Origin: Periglandula ipomoeae IasaF13
Lineage: Eukaryota; Ascomycota; Sordariomycetes; Hypocreales; Clavicipitaceae
Assembly (NCBI GenBank): GCA_000222875.2
Contig: AFRD01000029.1
Coordinates: forward strand, 78,143 to 142,142
Direction: 5' to 3'
Length of the DNA: 64,000 nucleotides
The translations under genes and the position numbers were made by a program. The notes below the pieces were generated by a model. It had not been told where the DNA came from and did no database searches. It worked only from the letters and a program-made list of their open reading frames with translations. How positions within the stretch are numbered: position 1 is the stretch's first letter; the number at the start of each line of letters is the position of its first letter. Positions 23,045 through 33,364 of this stretch are shown piece after piece.

Positions 23045-24156
23045 ATGGAGCAGTCTTTCCGGCGGCTCTTGCCCCGAAGGTCTACAAGTCCTTTGGCAAG
23101 CGGCACCAATAATGACACCGGACGACCCGCATCGGACGCTGGCAACCCGGCTGCATCATCGTCATCGACTGGTCGGCGAGCTTCCAAGTCCGTCAGAGCC
23201 GCTTGTGAGTCTTGTCGTCGTCAGAAGTGTAAGGTACGTCGCTGTATACACCAACCCCCGGGGAGACATGCTCGTCTCGTGCCGTAACACAAGGTTCTAA
23301 AGCCAGGATTCGCCTCCAGTGTGATGGGAAACGGCCATCATGCTCGCATTGTCTTCGCCAGCGAACAGAATGCGTCTACATTACCGACTCTGGAGAGACG
23401 CGGTTCTCTGCCTTGAGGAGAAAGTACAGCTCGCAAGAAGAAGAGCTTGATATACTCAGGAAACTTCTCGAGCACATACGATCCAGCTCCCCAGAAGAAG
23501 CGGACAGGCTTGTCGTCCATATTCGGTCGTGTCAAGACCCGACCGAGGCATTCAACACCTACTTTTCTTCGGGAAACAGTCAGTCCCGCACCGAAACAGA
23601 ATCAGAGACCAACACAACTCCGGAACTTCAGATAGATCCTCAGCTTAGCGCCGTGTCCGAAGGATGGCCTGCACTGGGCGTTCCCATTCAAGTCGAGGCA
23701 TTCCCGTGGACTAACGTTGCCTCTAGCGATGTGGTCTCCAACCTGATCTCACAGTACTTCAATCTCGAGCGGCCCATTCTTCTGCCCACGGTTCACTACC
23801 AAAGTTTCACTGATGAGATGAAGAAGGGCGATGTGTCCGCCGAAGTACACTGTTCTCCCCTTCTTGTGAATGCGATATGTGCACACCAATGCGTGAGTGG
23901 TACCAATTCCCCAGTCTCAGCGATGGGAAACTCTGTCGCTTTTCGACTGGACCTTAACACTGTTCAGTTCCTATCGCCGGGATACCTTCAAGGGCCCATC
24001 AACAACCGAGAAATGGGACGAAAATTTCTGGAAGAGTGCTACCGACTACTTCGACACAAGACTGGTCAGATCAACTTGCCGACGGCACAGGCGCTAGCAT
24101 TGATGTATCAAGCCGAGCTAGCTGAACATGTGTTTAACGTTCCGCCCGAAATTTGA
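23045..24156 (+). pseudogene. Zn(II)2Cys6 transcription factor, truncated
   Basis: Exons 23045-23233 and 23320-24156 encode 341 residues. The intron (GTACGT donor, CTCCAG acceptor) splits the zinc cluster. Splicing gives CESCRRQKCK + CDGKRPSCSHCLRQRTEC, a CX2CX6CX6CX2CX6C binuclear zinc cluster followed by a basic linker and RRKYSSQEEELDIL heptads. The middle part (QYFNLERPILLPTVHYQSF) starts a fungal-specific regulatory domain, which is cut off at TGA 24154-24156 after about 230 residues. Family members usually run to 550-700 residues. Downstream to about 24430 another frame carries EWRERVWPWSCLLMET, which looks like the continuation after frame loss. Likely a truncated pseudogene or DNA-binding-only regulator; target genes are unknown. 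Confidence 0.7.
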
Positions 24157-25017
24157 AGCTCGGTTCGGGGTGGTGCAGAGGGGACAGGCGCGAACGGCGA
24201 GGAGTGGCGAGAGAGAGTCTGGCCGTGGTCTTGCCTTCTTATGGAGACGAGCATTTGCTTAGGACATTGTCGAGCGAAGGGAAAGGAAGAAAAAGTCGGG
24301 GGATCACGACCACAGTCGAACCGCCTGGATGTCCTACTATCAGTGGCGCAGCCGGCGGAAAATGTCAGTCACTGCGCCCTGGCCTTGAGAGAAAAGGGGC
24401 GATGCCGTCGCTGGGTAGACAAATAATGGAAACAAGTCGTCAAACTTAACAACATCCAGGTTCGGAGTACACATAAGCTTGGGTTGAAGTGGGGGCTCTC
24501 TCGTCGATGCATGGATATATCGGGCAATGTACTCTAATGTCGGCAAATTGAACAAGCATGCTCTGATTCACCTGCGGACAATCTGACAAAGCATCCGACT
24601 GGCTAACGTGGAGCATCAGACTACTGTCCCTACGTATAGGGGCCGATGAAGATTTGAGCAATCAAAAGATTTCCCTCTGGATGTGAGTGGATCGAGCATC
24701 GTCTTAGATCAAATTGACCTCATCGAGACATGTCCTGACGTGAGGTCACCATGATGTAATGCATTCATCCCGTTCATAAATACTCAAAAAGCTATCTCCA
24801 AACTTTCCTACGTGTTTTTTATCTCCAATCCCATCTGAAGGCCAATTTTGTAGCATCGTGTATCTCGCAACAACGGAAACTTTGCGCGGAGGCATATAGA
24901 ATTACTTTCGCTGACAGCCCAGCACGTCCTCAGTGCTATAGCCGCAACTATCGCGCAAACGGGCCAAATTTTCCAGAACAAAATTTGAAACATCATTTCA
25001 GTAGAAAATCATTCACC
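24157..25017. other. Intergenic region, possible decayed 3' half of the regulator, then PMI promoter
   Basis: The first 300 nt look like eroded coding sequence of the Zn2Cys6 gene. The rest is the promoter of the mannose-6-phosphate isomerase gene. Confidence 0.35.
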
Positions 25018-26329
25018 ATGGCATCTATTCCACGGTTGTTCCAGATCAGCGGAACGTGTAACAACTACCCATGGGGTAGAAAAGGCCACGAATCTCTCGC
25101 TGCAAGACTCCGAGAAAAGACGGAATTTGCCATTAAGGATGACGAGTACTACTCTGAACTGTGGTTTGGCGACTACCCGGACTATCCAGCTAAGGACTTA
25201 AAGAGCGGCAAACCACTCGCGGAAGTTCTTGAGCGGAGCAGAGAAGAACTTCTTGGAGCGGAGTCGATTCGGAAGTTTGGGAATAAACTTCCTTTTCTGC
25301 CAAAGGTACGCTACTTACTTAACAGTGATCTATGAACTTGACCTTTTATTTTTTCTCCCTTTCTGATGGATATTTTACAACTTGACGCAGATTCTATCAA
25401 TTGCAAAAGCACTGCCCTTGCAAATCCACCCCAACAAGGACCTAGCTGCCAAACACAAGTCCAGCCCCGACAAATTCACAGACGCAAATCACAAACCCGA
25501 AATCGCTGTCGCGCTCTCGCGTTTCGAGCTCTTTGCCGGCTGGAAAGAGCTCGACAAGATTTCTCCCCTATTCAACATCCCTAGCTTGCAGCGTTTCGTG
25601 CCTGAAGGGACCACGAAATGGACCGATGAAACCCTTCGGCGCGTCGTTCGCGACATCCTGAAAGCAGATGAGGAAACCGTGCAGTCTATAGAAGAGGACC
25701 TGAAGCAGCAATCAGATGAAGATTTCGCGAAGCTCGGGTTTCCGGGATCGATGCTGGAGACCATTCGCCGTCTACAATCGCAGTACTCTGCGCAAGACCC
25801 GGGATTGCTCGTCGCAGTGCTCTGCATGAACTTTCTTGTGCTGGAGCCCGGAGAGGGCATTTTCATCCCAGCTGACGGAGTGCATTGCTACCTCGAGGGA
25901 GATATTTTAGAATGTATGGCTCGCTCGAACAATATGCTCACTGGCGGTCTTTGCCCCGTCGCCGACCGCTCCAATATTGACCTCTTTGCCGATACGCTTC
26001 TCGTTAATGCAAGTACCAGAGCTGAGAACATGCGACTACCTGGTAAACCTAGCAGTGATGGCACTCATCGCCACACGACGCTTTACTCGCCGCCTATAAG
26101 CGAGTTTGACGTACTTCGCATTGATCTGAAGGATAGAGAAGAAGAGGAAATCAAGAGCCAGAAGGGGCCGATGACGGTAATAGTCATTTCTGGTGAGGGA
26201 AACATTTCGGGGGATGGACAAGATCTTGAGGCTAAGGAGGGGTTTATTTTCTTTGTTGCCGCGCAGACGGCGATCAAGGTCAAAGCAACTGCTTCTATGA
26301 AGGTCTTTGCTGCTGCTGTACGGGAATAA
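25018..26329 (+). CDS. PMI40: Mannose-6-phosphate isomerase (type I)
   Basis: Interconverts fructose-6-phosphate and mannose-6-phosphate, feeding GDP-mannose synthesis for protein glycosylation and cell-wall mannan. Exons 25018-25305 and 25391-26329 give 408 residues, close to the usual 400-440. The 85-nt intron falls after LPFLPK. Cupin zinc-site motifs are visible: NNYPWGRKG, the ALPLQIHPNKDLA stretch (His ligand), KPEIAVAL, then GEGIFIPADGVHCYLEGDILECMARSNNMLTGGL, all typical of type I PMI. The gene appears intact, unlike several neighbours to its left. The start is chosen as the first ATG followed by MASIPRLFQ, just after a polypyrimidine-poor leader. Confidence 0.95.
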
Positions 26330-27411
26330 TTATGGACAGATGCAAGCATGCTAGTATTTACCATGTTTAGGCATTAGATCTTCGCTGGTCTCAATGGCAG
26401 CCATCTGTGTTTTGCGACTTATGTCGTCATACAATCCAGATACAAGACTCTAGATCAAGAAATCCGGGGGCGGTAGCTACCGAACAGGAATACGCACAAT
26501 GGAATGAGCATCTTAATAATAATGAGAGAATTTTCAAAAACCCTTGGACAATGCCGATCGCACTCGAGTTTTCCATTAGCCAGGAACACACGACCCCTTT
26601 CTCTGTGGTTTCCCACACAGTCTGTTTCCTCATCCCCTTAAAGTGCCTCCCTTGCACCCTTCAAAACGCAGATCCACGTCGCGCGACACATGGCGTTGCC
26701 GTGGCACAACGTGAACAATGGAGGGTTTTGCTTGAACGCGAAGGACGCAAGCGTGATGTAAAGGGAACAGCCATGTCGTCATAAGAACACTAGTGTGGGG
26801 GAAAAGAAACGATACGGAGAAGTCGTGATTCAGATCCGCTTCGCTTGGCTGCAAGCTTCAGGAGACTGGGTTTCAGCTGCATATATAAGCTTAAGTCGAA
26901 ATAGCGACTTTTGCCTCAAAAAAATAATTCGTGTAAAATAAATCGAGCATTGCTCGAATAGGGATTTTTTTACTGGCAGCGCAACACACCGACTACGCGA
27001 GCTTCACGAAGGAAAAACAGGGAAAAGAAAGTACCGCTTCTGCCAGAAAGACTGGCCATCCTGATGATGCCCTTGGTGTCGATGAAACAACTTTCAACTA
27101 GTAAGCTCAGAGACAAGATGCGACGAAGGGGTGTCGATCCGAAGTCGATCCAAGGAGTAACAAGTCGTGAGCAAACTGCGCGTATCAAGAACTCATCGAA
27201 TCTGTATATATAACATGTTGAACGCGTAATTGATGCGAGGCAAAGTCAATTGTATTTCATCCGTTCTTTGTTTCTCATCACTCATCACTGCATTTCATTC
27301 ACGTTTGAAGCAAAGTCTTCTGTTAAGTTCTGTCTCTCTTTTACTCGATACACTTTCGAGACACATTACACAGATTTTCATTTTCTTTTCAAAAGCAACA
27401 AAAGAGGCAAC
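26330..27411. other. Intergenic region with promoter of the repeat-peptide gene
   Basis: No gene recognised. The 3' end holds a TATA box and a pyrimidine-rich leader for the next gene. Confidence 0.5.
27205..27213 (+). promoter_or_regulatory. TATA box of the Kex2-repeat gene
   Basis: TATATATAA lies about 200 nt before the ATG at 27412, leaving a leader of roughly 170 nt. The leader is rich in C and T, as in strongly expressed fungal genes. Confidence 0.5.
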
Positions 27412-28101
27412 ATGAGACTTGTCATCGTATCTTTGTTCTGTACCATGATTTCGGCTGCGCCGATCATACAAGGTCGTCAGCTTGGCGGCAGTTCTCTTAC
27501 GAGTACAGTAGGAGAGGTTGTCAACACCGCCACGGGCCTTCTGAATGGCGTTGGCCTGAAGAAGCGTGACGAGAGCACGGTTCCTCAGCGACGTCAGCTG
27601 CAAGATGTTACCACCTTACTGAACCAGCTTCTCGGAAGCCTCGGCGGTGGTAGCGGCGCTGGCCTTTTGAAGAGAGACGGCGGAGAAGTCGACAAACGAC
27701 AGCTTGAGGCTGTGACTGGTCTTCTCCAGAATCTCTTGGGCAGCTTGCTTGCCAAGGGTGGTAATGGCGGTCTTTTGGGCAAGCGTAGTCACCTCGAGGA
27801 GCGCCAACTTGAGATCACTGGACTTCTGCAAGGACTTCTCGGCGGTTTTCTCGGCGGTGGCAAAAGCGAGGCCACGTCCGCTGCGAAGCGGAATGAGGCC
27901 AATGTTGAGGACAAGCGTCAACTCGATGCTGTCACTGGCCTTCTTCAACAGCTTCTCGGTATTTTGGGCGGCGGTCAGGGCGGCGGACTCCTCGGAAGGG
28001 CAGAAACTGCCGACGTGGATAAACGGCAGCTGGAGGAGGTGACTGGTCTCCTGCAGGGTCTCCTGGGCGGACTCCTGAAGGGACAAGAGGCCGCAGCTTA
28101 G
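27412..28101 (+). CDS. Secreted Kex2-processed repeat precursor with five amphipathic units (KEP1)
   Basis: Intronless, 229 residues. Signal peptide MRLVIVSLFCTMISAAP at residues 1-17. Dibasic sites at 51-52, 60-61, 87-88, 95-96, 124-125, 159-160, 168-169 and 204-205 (KR or RR), plus ER at 130-131, fit cleavage by a kexin protease in the Golgi. Five units begin at Gln 62, 97, 132, 170 and 206 with consensus QLxxVTGLLQxLLGxLxxG. Each is preceded by an acidic spacer (DGGEVDKR, SHLEER, NEANVEDKR, AETADVDKR) reminiscent of alpha-factor spacers. Units end in Gly-rich tails such as GGGLLGK. The Leu spacing predicts a strongly amphipathic helix. No Cys and no RiPP oxidase gene nearby. I infer release of several similar 20-30-residue peptides; possible roles are surface coating, membrane activity or signalling. 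Confidence 0.85.
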   Translation: MRLVIVSLFCTMISAAPIIQGRQLGGSSLTSTVGEVVNTATGLLNGVGLKKRDESTVPQRRQLQDVTTLLNQLLGSLGGGSGAGLLKRDGGEVDKRQLEAVTGLLQNLLGSLLAKGGNGGLLGKRSHLEERQLEITGLLQGLLGGFLGGGKSEATSAAKRNEANVEDKRQLDAVTGLLQQLLGILGGGQGGGLLGRAETADVDKRQLEEVTGLLQGLLGGLLKGQEAAA

Positions 28102-29958
28102 AGCGATCACTTGATCAATGAGGTTCTTTCGAGTACCCTCATGGACAGTATTCTGGCGACACATCAGTTTCATTCATATGTTGGATATTGCAGCGTGGAG
28201 ATGAAGTAACATATCAAAATGAGGGCCGGATCCCAGCCAGAGTATTGGATTGCAACAGGCTGCGACCGGGACAGCACATGTTGTACAATTAAAACTTGCC
28301 AAACGTCCTTCAGGGACGACATTTGTGAGGGATGCTCTTCAGAACTAGGGTTTGTTGTGCCCAGGATGTCTGACGCCGGTGCTTGCGTCGGTGTAACATA
28401 GCGTGAATAGACTCATTTCTGTCAAATAGTGTTGAACCGAGGCACGATCCACGTGAGTAAATAGAACATGATATTTGAAGAATGAAAGGGAAGGGACATT
28501 TCGTAGAGAGAGATGAATGAAGGAGCGGGCCGTTGGATCAGGCCGTTCGAAGTCTCGCCGTTTCCGCCGACTTGCTTGATAAGACTCAATACCAGCTTGC
28601 CTTGCTATATTATTCGGAAAAGCAATTGGCAGATGAGCTGAAATCCATAACTCAGCTGCCATATTCACTGTTCGCAGCCATGCAGCTCTGGCGGGGGCAA
28701 GTGGCGGTCGTAATTCCGACAGGTGGGCAATTTGATAGCTACCTTCTCCTCTTGTCAGATGGTGGCTGCACTTGTTATTCCTTCTGATGGAACCTCCTAT
28801 CGTGGAGCCCAATTATCATTGCATCTGGAGCAACATGTCCAACAGGCACGGACTTTGGAGCAGGGGGGATCCCGAGAAGCTGTCATCAACTCCGCTTTGA
28901 TTCCTTTCGGGTGCGCACCAACCCGAGGAAACAAAGGAGCTGACTACCGAGATGACATTTCCTTAGCTTGGTGCCCCAATGTCCCAATGCCCCATTCCGA
29001 GCGGCTCCTATTACTTTGGAGTCGTGACCTGCAGCTTACCTCCATTCATATTCCGCATTGCCCTTGTCAAGCTTAACCAGGCAGGTATCATTCGTGCCTC
29101 AATCTACTAACGATATCTTGAGTCCAACCCATTGAGGAATCAAGTGTTAAAAGTGCTCATTCCGCCATCGTCTGCGCATCTATAGCATGTTCCATCTCAT
29201 GACTTTCACTGACTCACGGCTCGTCGGTACTCGATCGAAGAGTCGCGAACGCCCGTAAGCTGAGAGGGTGATGAAGTGTGTTTTCAGCACCCGGTCGGTC
29301 GCGTCAAATGAACAACTGCGACATCAACCAGGTACGCACAGCAGACTAGCCGCCAAAAAGAAAGCGCCCGCAAGTACAATGTGGTTGTGCCGTGGATCGA
29401 CAGAGCGCCATTGGCCCGCCGCTCCCTTTTTTGTCTCACTTGCATCTACCAGACGCCCACAATAGTAATTTCACTGCTGCGGCTAAGCAAAAAAACAATG
29501 GTCATGCAGCGTACCGAACCATAACTCATATACACTTTGCGAGTCATACTGGTGTGTAGTCTGCGGTGCTCGAGTGCATCCTGAGCAGACATCACTCCCA
29601 GTTCGCTTGTCAATGCAACAATGCAAAGCTAGCTTATGCGGTCACAGTGGACGCCGTGAGACATGCCCAAGTGGGTTGATTGATCAAAGACACCAACGAC
29701 GAGAAGTGGCGAGAAAATTTTCGAGTGACAAGGCAGGCCTTGTTGTGTCCGAGCGTGATTATTTTGGTTGCCGCTCGGTTATGAACATCGCGATGTGGCA
29801 TGGGGTCTGACGGTCGTGAGAATGTTTATATGAAACGACCATGAGCTCTCCTGTTTGGGCTTTGTCTCTCGCTCAGCAGTCCGTTCAGTCAGCCGACCCC
29901 GTTCATTCATTATTACTTTGTTGCCCATTGCAACGTCCATTCACTTGAATATCTCACA
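28102..29958. other. Intergenic region between the two repeat-precursor genes
   Basis: About 1.85 kb without a supported gene. Open frames on both strands lack family resemblance. A TATA-like TTTATATGAAA occurs near 29825, about 130 nt before the next ATG. Confidence 0.45.
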
Positions 29959-31152
29959 ATGAAGTTCATTGGCGTTCTGTCTCTTTGCGCCGCCGCGGCC
30001 GCCGCGCCTATCACCGTGAGTACAATTTATCATCTATACGGGGATATGCAACAGGGTCTTGATGGTACTCTGAACTCTGTGACTGGGGCTCCCAACCAGG
30101 CCATTAACAACCTTCCCGTCAATGTCCAAGCACGCGGTGACAACATCAATGGCGAGATCTCCAACGCTCTCTCTGAGCTCAAGTCGCTTGGTGTCCTGAA
30201 GCGCAATGCTGTCGACGCCGATATCGACATCGAAGACCTGAAGGTCCAGCTGCTGCACTTGATTGACATTCAGGCCGATGCGAACGTGGATGTCAGTGCT
30301 CTCAAAGCCCGCGGCGGCGACGACGTCACCCTCCGAATTGAAGCCCTCATCAAGCTCCTCAACTTGCTCAAGGTGAAGGCCGATGCTGACGTCAAGGTCG
30401 GAGCTTTGCATAGCCATAGTGTTGATGTTGACGCTGATGTTGACGCTGATGACGTTGTTGATGCCGTTGTTCAAATCCTCAAACGCGACGTTGAAGCTGA
30501 TGTCGATGCCAACGTTGAGGTTGATGCCGACATCTTGAAGCGCGACATCATCGCTGACGTTGATGCTGATATTGATGCCAACATCAACATCTTGAAGCGA
30601 GATGTGGATGCCGACGTTGACGCCGATGTGGACGTTGATGTTGATGCCTCCATTGACGTCGATGTGGATGCTGATGCTGATATTGACGTCAAACGCCACG
30701 CTATTGAGGCCAACGTTGACGTTGACGCTGATGTTGATCTCGATGTTGATGCTAACGTCAACGCTGACGTTGACGCGAATGTTGAGGTCCTCAAGCGTCG
30801 CGACATTGACGCTACTGTTAAGGCTGATGTTGGCTTTGAAACAGGCGCTGATGCTAGCATCCTGGTCGGCCGCGGTGTTGATGTCGACGCCGAGATCCAC
30901 CACCTGCTCGTGAAGCTCCTTGATCTGCTCAAGGTCAAGGCCCTGAACGACCGTGCCGCCACTGGCAACATTCGTCTGGATGACGCTTCCGTCCAGCTTT
31001 TGGGCGACATTCTCCGCCTGACTGCTACCGCTGACGTCGACGTCGACGTTGATGCTCTCAACAGCCGCAGTATCGTTGCTGATGTCAATGCTGACGTGGA
31101 CATTGACGCCAGCGTTAAGGTTGATGCTGATGTTGATGCCGTCGTCAACTAA
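29959..31152 (+). CDS. Secreted Asp-Val/Ala repeat precursor with Kex2 sites (KEP2)
   Basis: Encodes 397 residues with signal peptide MKFIGVLSLCAAAAAAP. KR sites at 81-82, 175-176, 194-195, 213-214, 245-246 and 279-280 cut it into blocks. LKRD at 174-177, 193-196 and 212-215 gives a 19-residue period. Between sites, residues about 155-295 and 355-397 alternate Asp with Val, Ala or Ile (DVDADVD type), giving a very acidic protein with beta-strand alternation. Three more conventional helical blocks (DLKVQLLHLIDIQ, RIEALIKLLNLLKVKAD, HHLLVKLLDLLKVK) interrupt the tracts. No Cys. A 39-nt GTGAGT...CAACAG segment just after the signal peptide could be an in-frame mini-intron but is unusually short. 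Function unknown; the alternation suggests cation binding or a polyanionic matrix. Confidence 0.8.
   Translation: MKFIGVLSLCAAAAAAPITVSTIYHLYGDMQQGLDGTLNSVTGAPNQAINNLPVNVQARGDNINGEISNALSELKSLGVLKRNAVDADIDIEDLKVQLLHLIDIQADANVDVSALKARGGDDVTLRIEALIKLLNLLKVKADADVKVGALHSHSVDVDADVDADDVVDAVVQILKRDVEADVDANVEVDADILKRDIIADVDADIDANINILKRDVDADVDADVDVDVDASIDVDVDADADIDVKRHAIEANVDVDADVDLDVDANVNADVDANVEVLKRRDIDATVKADVGFETGADASILVGRGVDVDAEIHHLLVKLLDLLKVKALNDRAATGNIRLDDASVQLLGDILRLTATADVDVDVDALNSRSIVADVNADVDIDASVKVDADVDAVVN
30420..30800 (+). repeat. Degenerate GAYGTTGATGCTGAYGTT codon-repeat tract
   Basis: DNA-level repetition of 6-nt Asp-Val and Asp-Ala codon pairs inside the second repeat-precursor gene. 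Synonymous variation is frequent (GAT/GAC, GTT/GTC/GTG), so the repeat is kept more at protein than at DNA level. Confidence 0.7.
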
Positions 31153-31942
31153 ACGACTCAGGTCACACCATCCCATCTTCACGAACCAGAAATCACGGCG
31201 AGGGCTCACGGCGTGCCACTCATTTCTCTTTTTCCTCGCATAGGAACTTGTAATTCTACGATTCTCTACCACCAACCAACCCACGCCATTCGCCCGAACC
31301 CCCGGCAGTGAGGGAGAAGTTGGCGGAACAACTTACGACGACACCAACGAAATGAATTTTTCTGCGGCGTACATCTTTACGGAAGAGGGGGACGAGGTAC
31401 TGATGAGGGGTTGAGATACCAATTTTACGCGATCCAATTTGGCGATGCGTGCTATGAAAGGCGGTACATTGATACATTCTTGTATATGATTGCACATTAA
31501 AATTACGGAGAAATATATGCCGAATACGCCATGATGTTTGTTCTTGTTCGTTCCTGTGACTGACGGCTTTCTAGACGACATGCGCTTTGATCTCTGCTTG
31601 TAGTTCAATTCTGATCAACTTCATCTTTCACTTACACATCCCAATGTGGCTAGCGCTGTTACCCCACGCTCGCCTGTGCTGTCCAACCAGCCGTCGTGCC
31701 TTGGCCAAACTCAGCAATGAAGTCGAGCCCCTCGAATGTTCGTATCCCACGTGTGGGGATGGACACGCTTCGCGGATTCCATCATCAGCATTGTTGATGA
31801 TGAATTCATAGTAACATGAGAGGGTAGGGAGCAGCAGCTTCACGGTTCATTACTATCACTAAGCTGAGATCAAAGAATGCGCAATCGGATTCCACAGTAG
31901 ATACATTGATGCCACTGGTTTCGTTGTCCCCTGGAAGATAAC
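31153..31942. other. Intergenic region
   Basis: Convergent 3' flanks; no feature recognised. Confidence 0.45.
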
Positions 31943-32628
31943 TTAATTTGACTCATCGCCACATACTTTATCCGATGCATCAGGCTGGCGGAGTGGCGAC
32001 TCATCGTTGAAGATAAAGTCAACTAGTCTCTCTAAGCCTTGCAAGTCTCCTCGAATAGTTCGTCCGGCATCATGATCAATCCAGCCTCTTGCTGTGCCGC
32101 CTTCCAAGCTAATCACGATGGCATTATTGCCCGTATCAATGAGAACGATGTCTGCCTCGACATCATCCCAGATGATGCCCAAACTATGGAGACCAGCGAC
32201 AGTCTCCCAGACCTGAGATGCCCATTTCTCCTTTAGAGTCTTCCCTGTACCTTGAAATACCATGCGCGTCAATGTGCCGGCAACTTGCACTTCAATTCAG
32301 TCGTATAGCAAGCCTTTGGTCTGGCCGTCTTGGTAAGTTTCCCCTTACGAACTACCGGCGGTGCTAGACGCTGAAATTCTGGCACGAAATTATTAGCGAT
32401 GCATTCACTGTACTCCCAGACCTCTGGGTCGTAATCCTCGCCAGCAGCAAGCTTATCATGTGTGTCGAGAAACTTGCGAAGAGCATGGGGTGAGTTGACG
32501 AATGTGTCGTTGGAAACGGTTATCATAAAGTGAAATCCAGTGACCCTTATGTTAATCCCAAACTGCTGGTCCCCAATCTCCCAGCCTCTGATTTCGTATG
32601 ACGGTGCGCTTGAAGATGGCGATGGCAT
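31943..32628 (-). pseudogene. Shrunken fungal kinase-like pseudogene
   Basis: The 3' portion (32290-31943) encodes the C-lobe of a fungal-expanded kinase-like family: KEKWASQVWETVAGLHSLGIIWDDVEADIVLIDTGNNAIVISLEGG ending GDLQGLERLVDFIF. The catalytic loop normally reads WGDxKxDNVLID and the metal site DFxGG. Here it is WDDVEADIVLID and ISLEGG, so Asn and Asp ligands are lost. The 5' portion (32628-32269) has an N-terminal segment (FVPEFQRLAPP) in a different frame. The frames meet near 32272-32290. Most of the N-lobe is missing. I read this as a decayed gene with an internal deletion and frameshift. Confidence 0.6.
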
Positions 32629-33364
32629 ATCGCTGTTTAACTTAATTGCGCTGAGGAAGCCGTGCCTCGTAACGCGTACGATCTGATGGGAAGCTACTCT
32701 CTGCTTGCTCCTACCAGCCTAAATATGCGGATAATGTGAGCATGTATATTTTAACCAAAGTTGTCATATGTTCTACTGTACTCTCAAGTATTGTGCCAGG
32801 TTTCTTGCTTTGGCGGCTGTGGTTGACTCATATGGATCATGCCATAATGAAATTCACGACTTGCGTGAGTACCCTACGCCTGAACGACTTCGTGCATTTC
32901 CCCGTAGATGTTCCCAGCTCAGCGGACGTGTGCTATTGGGTTCAAAGCGAGCTGCAGCCAGTCCAATTGCCATTTAGCGATGAATGGGCTTACAAAGAAA
33001 GAGGGCATCATAAGTCGCTTTAGTACTGCGGAAATCTCGTGCGAATGCATCGATGACAAGATCAGAGAACAATTCCTTAGCGCGGTTGAGTTCACGGCGC
33101 CTGGGGAAGCGAAGCGAAGCGAAAGGGTCCATGTCTGGTCTAATAAACTAGCACAGGGGTATTATAAAGCGGGAATCTTGGCGGCGGGTCCTCCGTGCCT
33201 GGGGTTCAGTCCCATCTCACCAATTTAATTTCCGCTCGGATTCAAACTACATTTCTGTACCGAAAACACACCTCAATCAACTCATCACGAGCAACTTGTA
33301 ACTTGCTCTTTTCCCGCTCAATTCTTCTTGACTCACCCTAACTCTAGAACTGCGGCCTGTCGCC
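32629..33364. other. Intergenic region
   Basis: Promoter region for the EBP-family gene. A short direct repeat GAAGC GAAGC GAAGC GAAA occurs near 33108-33124. No gene recognised. Confidence 0.45.

Noticed and set aside
27412..28101. First repeat precursor as a dikaritin-type (ustiloxin/phomopsin) RiPP precursor
   Set aside because: Core units lack the Tyr/aromatic residues that are cyclised, are longer than usual, and no DUF3328 (UstYa-like) oxidase gene is within the window.
28345..28812. 155-codon minus-strand open frame between the two repeat-precursor genes
   Set aside because: No family resemblance and composition typical of a random frame; no splice or promoter support.
30034..31284. 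416-codon open frame on the minus strand opposite the Asp-Val repeat gene, rich in Asn/Ile/Val
   Set aside because: It is the antisense reading of GAY-GTN codon repeats, which rarely produces stops. It has no signal peptide, and the sense frame has a signal peptide and KR sites.
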